Shown here piece by piece: positions 1-7,914 of a stretch of 64,000 nucleotides of DNA. The translations under genes were made by a program, and so were the position numbers. Below the pieces are notes generated by a model that saw nothing but the letters and a program-made list of their open reading frames with translations, did not search any database and had not been told where the DNA came from. The DNA lies in the NCBI RefSeq assembly GCF_002252155.1, contig NZ_NEFD01000001.1:614921-678920 (forward strand), written 5' to 3'. The first letter of the stretch is position 1. Every line of letters starts with the position of its first letter. Source of the DNA: Wohlfahrtiimonas sp. G9077 (lineage in GTDB: Bacteria > Pseudomonadota > Gammaproteobacteria > Cardiobacteriales > Wohlfahrtiimonadaceae).

Positions 1-71
1 ATTCTTTTGAATTAACGCGCATATTTATCTCTCTTTCAACATGCCATTAAACGGCTGGGGGAAATAAACTT

Positions 72-1490
72 ATGTTAACAAACAACCAAACGTTATCTCC
101 TAACGTTACCAATAACGGTTCAGCAAGCTTGCAGAAAACTTTAGTCCTCTGGCAACTTGTAATGATCGGTTTAGCTTATATGCAGCCTATGACGGTGTTC
201 GATACCTTCGGCATTGTGAGTGATGGTACGGGCGGACATGTTCCAACAGCTTATATTGTGACCCTCGTTGCGATGATGTTCACAGCTTTGAGCTATGGGA
301 AAATGGTTCGACGCTTTCCATCGGCAGGTTCTGCTTATACTTACGCACAAAAATCCATTAATCCTAATGTGGGTTTTGTGATCGGTTGGTGTACATTATT
401 GGATTACCTATTCAATCCGATGATCAACATCCTCCTTGCAACCATCTATTTAAAAACGCAATTTAGTGCCGAAATCAGCATTTGGTGGTACGTTGTGCCG
501 TTAGCAGCGATGATGACCTATATCAATTACCGTGGTATTGAAATGGTCGCAAGCTTTAACAGCATCATTGTATTCTTCCAATTGTTATTGATGTTGATTT
601 TCCTTGTGCTCGTGGTGAAAGGTTTATACTTTGATCAAGTGGGCGCAGCGACACTCGTGAGCGCAAAACCATTCATCAGCCCTGAGATGTCCATCAGTGC
701 AGTGGCGGCCGGTTCTGCAATCTTGTGTTTCTCCTTCTTAGGATTTGATGGTTTAAGTTCCTTGTCTGAAGAGGCCAAAGATGCCGCTAAAGCTGTACCG
801 AAAGCGATCTTCTTAACCACTTTAATTGGCGGGATCATCTTCATTTTCATCACTTACTTTATGCAGCTTTTCTTTGAAGGTTATACATTCGTCAACCCTG
901 AAGAGAGCCAGCCAGAAGTCTTGTTGTATGCCGCAGAACGCTCTTTAGGTAAGTTCTTAGCCGCAACATTCTTCCAATCCATCGGATTGTGGTTAGCGAT
1001 TTTTGCAGTATTTGCCTCAGGTTTAGCGGCACATACGGGCGTATCTCGCATGATGTATGTGATGGGTCGCGATGGCGTATTCCCGAAAAAAACCTTCGGT
1101 TATATCAATCCTAAATACAAAACACCTTCCATTAATATTTTAATCGTTGGGATTGTATCGTTGAGCGCAGGTTTCTTTGATTTAGACTTTGCCCTTCACT
1201 TAGTGAACTTTGGTGCATTGACGGCATTCTTCATTGTGAACGTTTGTGTAATCGCGCAATACTACTTCAGAGACAATCAAAAATCAGGATTCCGCAACAC
1301 TTTCCATTATTTGTTCTTACCGTTCCTTGGTATGCTTTGTATCGGTTATTTATGGTACAACTTAGAGGCCATGGCATTACAAATTGGTTTGGTTTGGGGC
1401 AGCATTGGTATCATTTATTTGGCATTCGTCACCAAAGGCTTTAGAAAATACCCACAAGCCTTCATTGATCGCCAACACAATGTTGAATAA
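72..1490 (+). CDS. puuP: PuuP/PlaP-like putrescine importer, APC family
   Basis: 472-residue polytopic protein of the amino acid-polyamine-organocation family with about 12 hydrophobic segments. It would import putrescine or a related amine/amino acid across the inner membrane by cation symport. The N-terminal block (GLAYMQPMTVFDTFG) and the segment with AGSAYTYAQKSINPNVGF closely resemble what I recall of E. coli PuuP/PlaP, as does SFLGFDGLSSLSEE in the middle. Length matches PuuP (about 460). The ATG follows a GGGGGA ribosome site. No puu catabolic genes are nearby, so the substrate rests on family resemblance only. A hairpin terminator follows the stop codon, so it is probably monocistronic. 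Confidence 0.75.
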   Translation: MLTNNQTLSPNVTNNGSASLQKTLVLWQLVMIGLAYMQPMTVFDTFGIVSDGTGGHVPTAYIVTLVAMMFTALSYGKMVRRFPSAGSAYTYAQKSINPNVGFVIGWCTLLDYLFNPMINILLATIYLKTQFSAEISIWWYVVPLAAMMTYINYRGIEMVASFNSIIVFFQLLLMLIFLVLVVKGLYFDQVGAATLVSAKPFISPEMSISAVAAGSAILCFSFLGFDGLSSLSEEAKDAAKAVPKAIFLTTLIGGIIFIFITYFMQLFFEGYTFVNPEESQPEVLLYAAERSLGKFLAATFFQSIGLWLAIFAVFASGLAAHTGVSRMMYVMGRDGVFPKKTFGYINPKYKTPSINILIVGIVSLSAGFFDLDFALHLVNFGALTAFFIVNVCVIAQYYFRDNQKSGFRNTFHYLFLPFLGMLCIGYLWYNLEAMALQIGLVWGSIGIIYLAFVTKGFRKYPQAFIDRQHNVE

Positions 1491-1510
1491 CCACTAAAGT
1501 TACACCCTCT

Positions 1511-1537
1511 ACACCCGCATTCAGTGCGGGTGTTTTT
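1511..1537 (+). terminator. Rho-independent terminator after the permease gene
   Basis: Perfect 9-bp stem (ACACCCGCA / TGCGGGTGT) with a 5-nt loop, followed by a T run. It separates the permease gene from lolB. Confidence 0.85.
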
Positions 1538-1605
1538 CATTGTCCGTTTACAATTTAGGCAATCCTTGTTACAGTTTTCACAATTTTTAACTTGAGAACT
1601 CCACT

Positions 1606-2157
1606 ATGTCCATCAAACGTTTAGGGCTTGCCGCGGCTGCAATGCTCATCATGACAGGCTGTGCCACGCACATTCCTGACCCGAATCAACCCCTTGAAAG
1701 CTATACTGCCATTGGTCGAGCGGCTTTAAAAGCGCCAAACAACAGTGGTCAAGCAAGCTTTAATTGGCAGCAAGTTTCCCCTGAAAATTTAAAAGTGATC
1801 ATCCAAGGTCCGCTTGGCAGTGGTCGCATTGATTTAGTGGTGACGCCCACCGAAAGCACCCTTAAAACCGATGATCAAACCTATAAAAGCGAATCTCCAG
1901 ATGTGCTCTTTAGTGAGATCACAGGCTTTGATTGGCCAATTTCTGGGATGACCAGTTGGATCGTGGGCGAACCCGGTGCGGCTTCTACTCTCGTTAAACG
2001 CGATGCACAAAACCGCATTGAATCCTTTGATGAAGATGGCTGGCATGTGGAATATAAAAAATGGGGTCATTATAAGCAACGTGACATTCCAAAAACCATC
2101 GAGCTCACCCGTGACAATGTGCGTTTACGCCTCTTAGTGGAGCATTGGTTGTACTGA
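1606..2157 (+). CDS. lolB: Outer-membrane lipoprotein receptor LolB
   Basis: 183 residues. LolB accepts lipoproteins from the periplasmic carrier LolA and inserts them into the inner leaflet of the outer membrane. The N-terminus is a lipoprotein signal with lipobox MTGC (Cys19). The mature part has the family pattern: an AIGRAAL strand, SFNWQQ, GPLGSGRIDL, the LTGF-type segment at about residue 105 and W-V-GEPG. Length is usual for LolB (about 200). The stop codon overlaps the ispE start, and lolB-ispE adjacency is common in gammaproteobacteria, which supports the call. Confidence 0.9.
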   Translation: MSIKRLGLAAAAMLIMTGCATHIPDPNQPLESYTAIGRAALKAPNNSGQASFNWQQVSPENLKVIIQGPLGSGRIDLVVTPTESTLKTDDQTYKSESPDVLFSEITGFDWPISGMTSWIVGEPGAASTLVKRDAQNRIESFDEDGWHVEYKKWGHYKQRDIPKTIELTRDNVRLRLLVEHWLY

Positions 2158-2981
2158 TGATGCATTATTACCCTGCCCCCGCGAAGATCAATCGCTTTTT
2201 GCGCATCGTCCGCCAAGAGGACAATGGCTATCATTACCTACAAACAATCTTTCAGTTCATCTCTTTGACCGATACTTTAGGCTTTGAACTGCGGACGGAT
2301 GATCAGATTGTGGCGGATTATCACAATGAATTCATTCATGAAGGCAATGATCTGATCGTTAAAGCCATTCGCTTATTACAAGCGAAAAGTGGGCGCACCA
2401 CAGGCGTGACCATTACTTTAGACAAACACATTCCGATGGGTGCAGGCTTAGGCGGTGGCAGCTCAAATGCCGCAACGGCGTTGATGGCGATCAATGAACT
2501 GTATGGCTTGCATTACTCTTCTGAAACATTGCAAGCCTTAGGGCGCACACTTGGCGCGGATGTACCCATTTTCATTTATGGGCAAAGTGCCTGGGCAGAA
2601 GGCATTGGTGATCAATTCATTCCGATGCTGCCCGAGGAAAGTGAGCAATGGCTCATTGTGCCGCCGATTGCCATCAGCACACAAAAAGTGTTTCAGTCAG
2701 AGCATTTAACGCGCAATCATCCATTGCTGCCACAATCACCAGATCAACCGTATCTTAATGATTGTACATCTGCCATCATTGCACTTTACCCTGAGATGGG
2801 GCGTTATCTCACACAATTGACGAACCTTGGGTTGATACCGAAAATTACAGGCACCGGTGCTTGCATTTACATCGATGTGCCCACAGAATCACAACAAGCT
2901 CAATTGATGGATTTAGCAAATACAGAAGGCTGGCAAGTTTTACCTTTTAAAACCCTCAATCGCAGCCCTTTCCATGCTTAA
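2157..2981 (+). CDS. ispE: 4-diphosphocytidyl-2-C-methyl-D-erythritol kinase
   Basis: 274 residues from ATG at 2157, which overlaps the lolB stop. An in-frame TTG at 2145 lies inside lolB and is less likely; ATG 2160 is also possible. IspE phosphorylates CDP-methylerythritol with ATP in the non-mevalonate (MEP) isoprenoid pathway in the cytoplasm. Visible motifs are the N-terminal PAKINRFL with its substrate-binding Lys, the GHMP-kinase ATP loop PMGAGLGGGSSNAA (about residues 92-105), LGADVPIF with the catalytic Asp, and the C-terminal TGTGAC glycine motif. It is translationally coupled to lolB. Confidence 0.95.
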   Translation: MMHYYPAPAKINRFLRIVRQEDNGYHYLQTIFQFISLTDTLGFELRTDDQIVADYHNEFIHEGNDLIVKAIRLLQAKSGRTTGVTITLDKHIPMGAGLGGGSSNAATALMAINELYGLHYSSETLQALGRTLGADVPIFIYGQSAWAEGIGDQFIPMLPEESEQWLIVPPIAISTQKVFQSEHLTRNHPLLPQSPDQPYLNDCTSAIIALYPEMGRYLTQLTNLGLIPKITGTGACIYIDVPTESQQAQLMDLANTEGWQVLPFKTLNRSPFHA

Positions 2982-3005
2982 GCAGTGATAAATGTTGCGC
3001 TTTTG

Positions 3006-3014
3006 TGGTATGAT
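3006..3014 (+). promoter_or_regulatory. Extended -10 promoter element upstream of fumarase
   Basis: TG-G-TATGAT fits an extended -10 element 46 bases before the GTG start at 3061. No good -35 box is seen. It lies inside the longer in-frame ORF that opens at ATG 2992, which argues that the longer ORF start is not used. Confidence 0.45.
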
Positions 3015-3060
3015 TTTTGCGGCTTGTCCACCACCAAAATCATTCACAAAGGAGCGTAAC

Positions 3061-4575
3061 GTGACTATTATTAAACGTGATGATCTCGTGCAATCTATTC
3101 ATGATAGCTTGCAGTTCATCTCTTATTATCACCCTGAAGATTACATTAAAAATTTAACGGCTGCCTATGAGCGCGAAGAATCTCAAGCGGCTAAAGATGC
3201 GATGGCGCAAATCCTCATCAATTCACGCATGTGTGCGGAAGGTCGCCGCCCGATCTGCCAAGATACCGGCATCGTGACTGTATTTGTAGAAATCGGCACC
3301 AACGTACGTTTTGAAGATGGCTTTGATGTCACGCAAGCCATCAATGAAGGCGTAGCGAAAGCCTATACGGATCCTGACAATATTTTGCGCGCCTCCGTCC
3401 TTGCTGACCCGATGGGCAAACGCATCAACACCAAAGACAATACACCTGCGGTGATCCATTATGACATCGTCCCCGGTGATCGATTAGACATTCATGTGGC
3501 CGCAAAAGGTGGCGGCAGTGAAGCCAAAACTAAATTTGCGATGCTCAATCCTTCAGATTCCGTGGTGGATTGGGTGTTACAAAAAGTACCAGAAATGGGC
3601 GCAGGCTGGTGTCCTCCAGGCATTTTAGGGATTGGCGTGGGCGGTACGGCTGAAGAAGCGATGCTCATGGCCAAAAAATCCCTCATGCAGCCGATCGACA
3701 TTCAAGAGTTGATGGCCAGAGGCCCACAAAATCGCTCTGAAGAGATTCGTTTAGAGCTCTATGACAAAGTCAACGCCCTTGGCATCGGCGCGCAAGGTTT
3801 AGGCGGTTTAACCACTGTGTTAGACGTTAAAATCATGGAATGCCCCACCCATGCAGCCAATTTACCCGTTGCCATCATTCCAAACTGCGCGGCCACTCGT
3901 CATGCACACTTTACATTAGATGGTACAGGTCCTGCGGTATTGACACCACCCAACTTAGACATTTGGCCAGAAATCACCAATACAGGCAGCGGCGGTCGTC
4001 AAGTGAACTTAGACACTTTGACCAAAGAAGAGATGGCCACATGGCAACCGGGCGAAACTTTATTGCTCACCGGTAAAATCTTAACGGGTCGCGATGCTGC
4101 CCATAAGCGCTTGGTGGAAATGCTCAACAAAGGCGAACCCTTACCGGTTGATTTCACCAATCGTTTGATCTATTACGTGGGTCCTGTGGATCCGATTCAT
4201 GATGAAGTGGTGGGACCTGCGGGCCCAACAACAGCAACGCGCATGGATAAATTCACCCGCCAAATCCTAGAGCAAACGGGCTTAATTGGCATGATTGGTA
4301 AAGCTGAACGCGGTCAAATCGCCATTGATGCCATCAAAGATAACAATGCTGCTTACTTAATGGCAGTGGGCGGCGCGGCTTATCTTGTGTCTAAAGCCAT
4401 CAAAGCCTCTAAAGTCTTAGCCTTTGAAGATTTGGGCATGGAAGCCATTTATGAATTCACTGTGGAAAATATGCCTGTAACAGTTGCAGTAGATAGCAAA
4501 GGTCAATCCGTACATAAAACTGAGCCCCTTAAATGGCAAGCAAAAATCGGTAAAATCCCTGTGGTGACTGAATAA
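3061..4575 (+). CDS. fumA: Class I fumarate hydratase (4Fe-4S, two-domain)
   Basis: 504 residues, interconverting fumarate and malate in the TCA cycle with an oxygen-sensitive 4Fe-4S cluster. The start is GTG 3061, preceded by AAAGGAG at 6-nt spacing; ATG 2992 is in frame but would translate the promoter region. The alpha domain carries RRPICQDTG (Cys66), GWCPPGILGIGVGG and PNCAATRHAHF, which supply the expected cluster cysteines. The beta domain starts near residue 330 and contains GRDAAHKR, YYVGPVDP and GPTTATRMDKF. Length matches single-chain class I enzymes of Pseudomonas type (about 505). The next gene is convergent behind a shared terminator. Confidence 0.9.
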   Translation: MTIIKRDDLVQSIHDSLQFISYYHPEDYIKNLTAAYEREESQAAKDAMAQILINSRMCAEGRRPICQDTGIVTVFVEIGTNVRFEDGFDVTQAINEGVAKAYTDPDNILRASVLADPMGKRINTKDNTPAVIHYDIVPGDRLDIHVAAKGGGSEAKTKFAMLNPSDSVVDWVLQKVPEMGAGWCPPGILGIGVGGTAEEAMLMAKKSLMQPIDIQELMARGPQNRSEEIRLELYDKVNALGIGAQGLGGLTTVLDVKIMECPTHAANLPVAIIPNCAATRHAHFTLDGTGPAVLTPPNLDIWPEITNTGSGGRQVNLDTLTKEEMATWQPGETLLLTGKILTGRDAAHKRLVEMLNKGEPLPVDFTNRLIYYVGPVDPIHDEVVGPAGPTTATRMDKFTRQILEQTGLIGMIGKAERGQIAIDAIKDNNAAYLMAVGGAAYLVSKAIKASKVLAFEDLGMEAIYEFTVENMPVTVAVDSKGQSVHKTEPLKWQAKIGKIPVVTE

Positions 4576-4582
4576 TCTCCAT

Positions 4583-4613
4583 AAAAAAACCCTGATTCAT
4601 CAGGGTTTTTTCT
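4583..4613. terminator. Bidirectional terminator between fumarase and the LysM-FecR gene
   Basis: Stem CCCTGA/TCAGGG with a TTCA loop, extended by A and T runs on both sides, so it can end transcription in both directions between convergent genes. Confidence 0.85.
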
Positions 4614-4623
4614 TATCCATCAT

Positions 4624-6285
4624 TTATGGCGTCAGCTTTGCAGAGATGCTAGGGATATTTAACACCTCAAAAGATTGCGGCAAGCCCCATTCACTCACAT
4701 AACCATCAAATGCTGTGGATTGAATGCGAAAATAATAAGTGCCCGGCACAAGATCCTCAATAAATAGCTCCGTTTCTGGCAATGAGTGCTCAAGCAACAC
4801 TTGCTTAAAGCTTGGATCATTGGACACTTGAATCAAATATTGTGTGCCCTGCTCTAATGGCGCCCATTCAAGCATCACATTCGCTGTTTTCACATGGGCA
4901 CGATCTAAATTCGGATCTTCAAGCAACACGCGCGTATCCATCACACTTGAAAATGGACCACGTTTGCCATTGTCCGCAATCGATGCCACTCGCCAATAAT
5001 AAACGCCTGATAATAAATCCTTAGGCTGATATTCAGGCACACTCAAATTGTCTGCATCAATGATGACTTCACGGAAATCCGCATCACGCGCCACTTGTAG
5101 ATAATATGTTTTTACTTCATCGTTCACTTTTTGCCATACAAAGGTTAAATCTTTCAATAACGCTTTGGCATGATTATCGGGCGTTGTGAGATTTGGGGCA
5201 AATGGACGCGCATTTAAAATGAATTCATAAGTGGCCGGCTGCCCTGTGACACCATTGTCATCAATGGCACTGACGATCATGCGATAACGGCCATCGGGCA
5301 GATCACCGCCTAACAGCACATCACCTTGTGAGCGCAAGCTTGATACAGCATCTTGCTCATCTTCCCCAACGGGTACCACTTTTGTGGCATAACCCATGAC
5401 ATTGTCAGCCTTTGGTACATCAATGCGAATCGGCACAGCTTCAATCAATTGTGGGAATGATTTAAACTCAGGCGGCGGCAACATCGCAACTTTCTTGGCA
5501 TCGCCCGTTTTGGTAATGATGATGGCTTCACCTGCAGTCAATTCAGCGCCTTGTGCTGCCTCTTCGGCACTTTTTGCCACAACTTTACCCGTCACCACTT
5601 CCGTTACGCTGTTGTCATCTTTTTCCAATCCCATGCGAAAGACTGTACCGCGTACAGAGGTCATGGCAGAGGCTGTTTTCACTTCATAGTTGGTGTTAGA
5701 AATGGGGCTGGAATAGACGCGATTCTCTAAGCGCCCTTTTTCAAGCTCTAATTTAATGTCACTCAACGAACCATCGCCTAACGCGATCAAATCTTTCAAC
5801 ACCAATTCACTGTTGCTTTGCAGCAATAGACGCGAACCATCTTTAAATAATATCGTAGCCAATCCATCATCACCCGTGATGATCTTATCGCCAGTGGTTA
5901 AAATGAGGCTGTCTTTATCTGTAAAATCTTGCCCATATTGCAATGTTTGCTCATTGTCATTGATGATGGTGACGCTGCCAATGGCATTGACGAGCGTGGC
6001 TGTTGATTGATTCGTTTTCAGCCAAGCGCGCGGCACTTTAATGAGCGTTCCCGGTTCAATGTAGTCATCATTGGTTAAATGGTTGATTTTTTTAAGTTCT
6101 GTCCAGAGTTTAATGCTGTGCAGATGGCGCTGGGCAATGTTCCATAGGCTGTCGCCCGGAATGGCTTTATACAAGAAAATATCTTCTGTTGCGGCATCAT
6201 CTTTGTCCACATTCGCAGCGGCGAGCGAACAGAGAAGCGCCATCAGCAAAAAGGCGGATGCCCACATGCTTTTGATCATCTTCAT
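4624..6285 (-). CDS. Exported LysM-FecR domain protein
   Basis: 553 residues, function unknown. A signal peptide (residues 1-24, ending SLAAA) predicts export to the periplasm. Residues about 39-90 form a LysM peptidoglycan-binding motif (YKAIPGDSLWNIAQRH to GTLIKVPRAW). Residues about 95-255 form a FecR domain, with LTTGDKIITGDDGLATILFKDGSRL and SVRGTVFRMG. Residues about 350-545 hold two fibronectin-III-like repeats, each with a YYLQVARD- or YLIQVSND-type strand followed by a YYWRV or YYFRI strand. In other proteobacteria such proteins often sit beside signalling genes. Here it is the last gene of the mlaFE/PilG-type operon, 56 nt after mlaE. Start preceded by AAGG. Confidence 0.8.
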   Translation of the reverse strand: MKMIKSMWASAFLLMALLCSLAAANVDKDDAATEDIFLYKAIPGDSLWNIAQRHLHSIKLWTELKKINHLTNDDYIEPGTLIKVPRAWLKTNQSTATLVNAIGSVTIINDNEQTLQYGQDFTDKDSLILTTGDKIITGDDGLATILFKDGSRLLLQSNSELVLKDLIALGDGSLSDIKLELEKGRLENRVYSSPISNTNYEVKTASAMTSVRGTVFRMGLEKDDNSVTEVVTGKVVAKSAEEAAQGAELTAGEAIIITKTGDAKKVAMLPPPEFKSFPQLIEAVPIRIDVPKADNVMGYATKVVPVGEDEQDAVSSLRSQGDVLLGGDLPDGRYRMIVSAIDDNGVTGQPATYEFILNARPFAPNLTTPDNHAKALLKDLTFVWQKVNDEVKTYYLQVARDADFREVIIDADNLSVPEYQPKDLLSGVYYWRVASIADNGKRGPFSSVMDTRVLLEDPNLDRAHVKTANVMLEWAPLEQGTQYLIQVSNDPSFKQVLLEHSLPETELFIEDLVPGTYYFRIQSTAFDGYVSEWGLPQSFEVLNIPSISAKLTP

Positions 6286-6341
6286 GAGTTACCTTATTGA
6301 TTAGAATAGTGAATAACGAACGTCAAACCACGGCATCAACA

Positions 6342-7118
6342 TCATCTGAACAAAAGTGCTGTCAAAATAAAGTCTGCCGCCAATACGAGCAATGATGCTT
6401 TGACCACCGTCGCCGTTGTTGAGTTGGCCACACCACTTGACGTGGCATGTCCGCGCAAACCTTCACGCAGTGCCACTAAGTTACAAATTAAGCCAAACAC
6501 AACACTTTTAATGATGACACCGTTGAAAATATCATCATAAAAGATGACAGATGACTGCATTTGTGACCAGTAACCACCACCATCGAGCCCTAAGACCTCA
6601 ACGGCAATGTAGTAACTGCCTAAAATGCCCACATCTGAAAAGAAAATCGTTAAAATCGGCACCACAATGATGCCTGCCATGAGGCGCGGCAACAAAATAT
6701 AGCGATAAGGGTCCACCGCCATCATCTCGTAGCTTGACCACTGCTCTGTGGCACGCATCAAACCAATTTCGGCAGTGAGTGATGAACACGCGCGCCCCGT
6801 ATAAAGCAATGCCGTAAATACAGAGGCCAACTCACGAAAGAGCGCCAATGCTGTGACAGTGCCCACAGATGCCTCTGCCCCAAAGCGCACTAAATTGACA
6901 TAGCCTTGAAACGCAAGCACCATGCCAATGAACATGCCACTCAATAAAATGATGGGCAATGATAAAATGCCCAATTGATACACTTGGCGTGCAAATAATC
7001 CTGGTTTTTGGAATAGATAACCGCTGTGGCGCATCACGGCAAAGAAAAACACCACGCTTTCCCCAAGGGCATTGACGCAATCAATGGTCTTTTGCCCGAT
7101 CGTTTCAATCAATTTCAT
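6342..7118 (-). CDS. mlaE: MlaE-type lipid ABC transporter permease
   Basis: 258 residues, MlaE/YrbE family inner-membrane permease. In the Mla system MlaE and MlaF form the core that moves phospholipid between the inner membrane and MlaD, supporting outer-membrane asymmetry. Seen here: the family hydrophobic core, the amphipathic N-terminus before FFFAVMRHSG, LSGMFIGMVLAFQGY, TGRACSSLTAEIGLMRATEQ (a strong MlaE signature) and DGGGYWSQMQ. It overlaps mlaF by 4 nt. The usual next genes mlaD, mlaC and mlaB are absent; a LysM-FecR gene follows instead. Either the missing parts are elsewhere or this is a dedicated transporter with different partners. Confidence 0.88.
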   Translation of the reverse strand: MKLIETIGQKTIDCVNALGESVVFFFAVMRHSGYLFQKPGLFARQVYQLGILSLPIILLSGMFIGMVLAFQGYVNLVRFGAEASVGTVTALALFRELASVFTALLYTGRACSSLTAEIGLMRATEQWSSYEMMAVDPYRYILLPRLMAGIIVVPILTIFFSDVGILGSYYIAVEVLGLDGGGYWSQMQSSVIFYDDIFNGVIIKSVVFGLICNLVALREGLRGHATSSGVANSTTATVVKASLLVLAADFILTALLFR

Positions 7119-7906
7119 GACAATAACTCATCCTTCAACGGTACAGTGGGCAGATTAAATGGCATTGGGCCATCGGCTAAACCATCGATGAATTGACGCA
7201 CCTGCACATTCTCATCAGAGCGAATTTCATCGGCTGTGCCGTGCGCAATCACATGCCCACCACTGATGATGTAGACATAATCGGCAATGCTGAGCACTTC
7301 ATCGACATCATGGGAAACAATGATGCTCGTTAAATCCAAGGCGTCATTGAGATCTTTGATCAAACGCATCAAAACCCCCATCGAAATGGGATCTTGCCCA
7401 GTAAAAGGCTCATCATAAAGTAACAATTGTGGATCTAACGCAATCGCACGGGCTAAAGCCACGCGACGCGCTTGCCCACCGGATAATGATGAGGGCTTTG
7501 CATCCTTCAATGCGCGAAGCCCCACCGCTTCTAACTTTAATAACACCAATGTGTTAATCAGTTCTTCAGAGAGTTTTGTGTGCTCTCTTAAGGCAAAGGC
7601 AACATTGTCATACACCGTCATGTCTGTAAACAGCGCGCCACTTTGGAACAGTAATCCCATCTGTTTACGCATCGCATAGAGCTCAGTGCGGGATAAGGTG
7701 GACAAATCTTTGCCCATCGCCATAATGGTGCCCGATTGTGGCACCACTTGTTTGGTCATCAATTTAAGCAGCGTGGTTTTCCCCGTGCCTGATGGACCCA
7801 TCACGGCTGTGATCTTTCCTTTCGGGATCGAAAGCGTCATGCCATCAAAAATGACACGTTTCCCAAAGGAGAGGGACACATCTTGTAACTTGATCATCTC
7901 AGGCAT
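7115..7906 (-). CDS. mlaF: MlaF-type lipid ABC transporter ATPase
   Basis: 263 residues, cytoplasmic ATPase that drives the MlaE permease. Walker A is GPSGTGKT (residues 37-44), the signature is LSGGQARR, Walker B is LLYDEPFTGQDP and the switch His lies in IIVSHDVDE. FTGQDP and the C-terminal stretch around GPMPFNLP are typical of MlaF rather than other importers. GGAG precedes the ATG; the gene begins 8 nt after the Hpt protein and overlaps mlaE, so it is firmly inside the signalling operon. Confidence 0.9.
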   Translation of the reverse strand: MPEMIKLQDVSLSFGKRVIFDGMTLSIPKGKITAVMGPSGTGKTTLLKLMTKQVVPQSGTIMAMGKDLSTLSRTELYAMRKQMGLLFQSGALFTDMTVYDNVAFALREHTKLSEELINTLVLLKLEAVGLRALKDAKPSSLSGGQARRVALARAIALDPQLLLYDEPFTGQDPISMGVLMRLIKDLNDALDLTSIIVSHDVDEVLSIADYVYIISGGHVIAHGTADEIRSDENVQVRQFIDGLADGPMPFNLPTVPLKDELLS

Positions 7907-7914
7907 GGCAACTC

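Noticed and set aside
2992..3060. 69-nt N-terminal extension of the fumarase ORF from ATG 2992
   Set aside because: It contains an extended -10 promoter element and the AAAGGAG ribosome site for GTG 3061; class I fumarases of about 504 residues start at the later codon.
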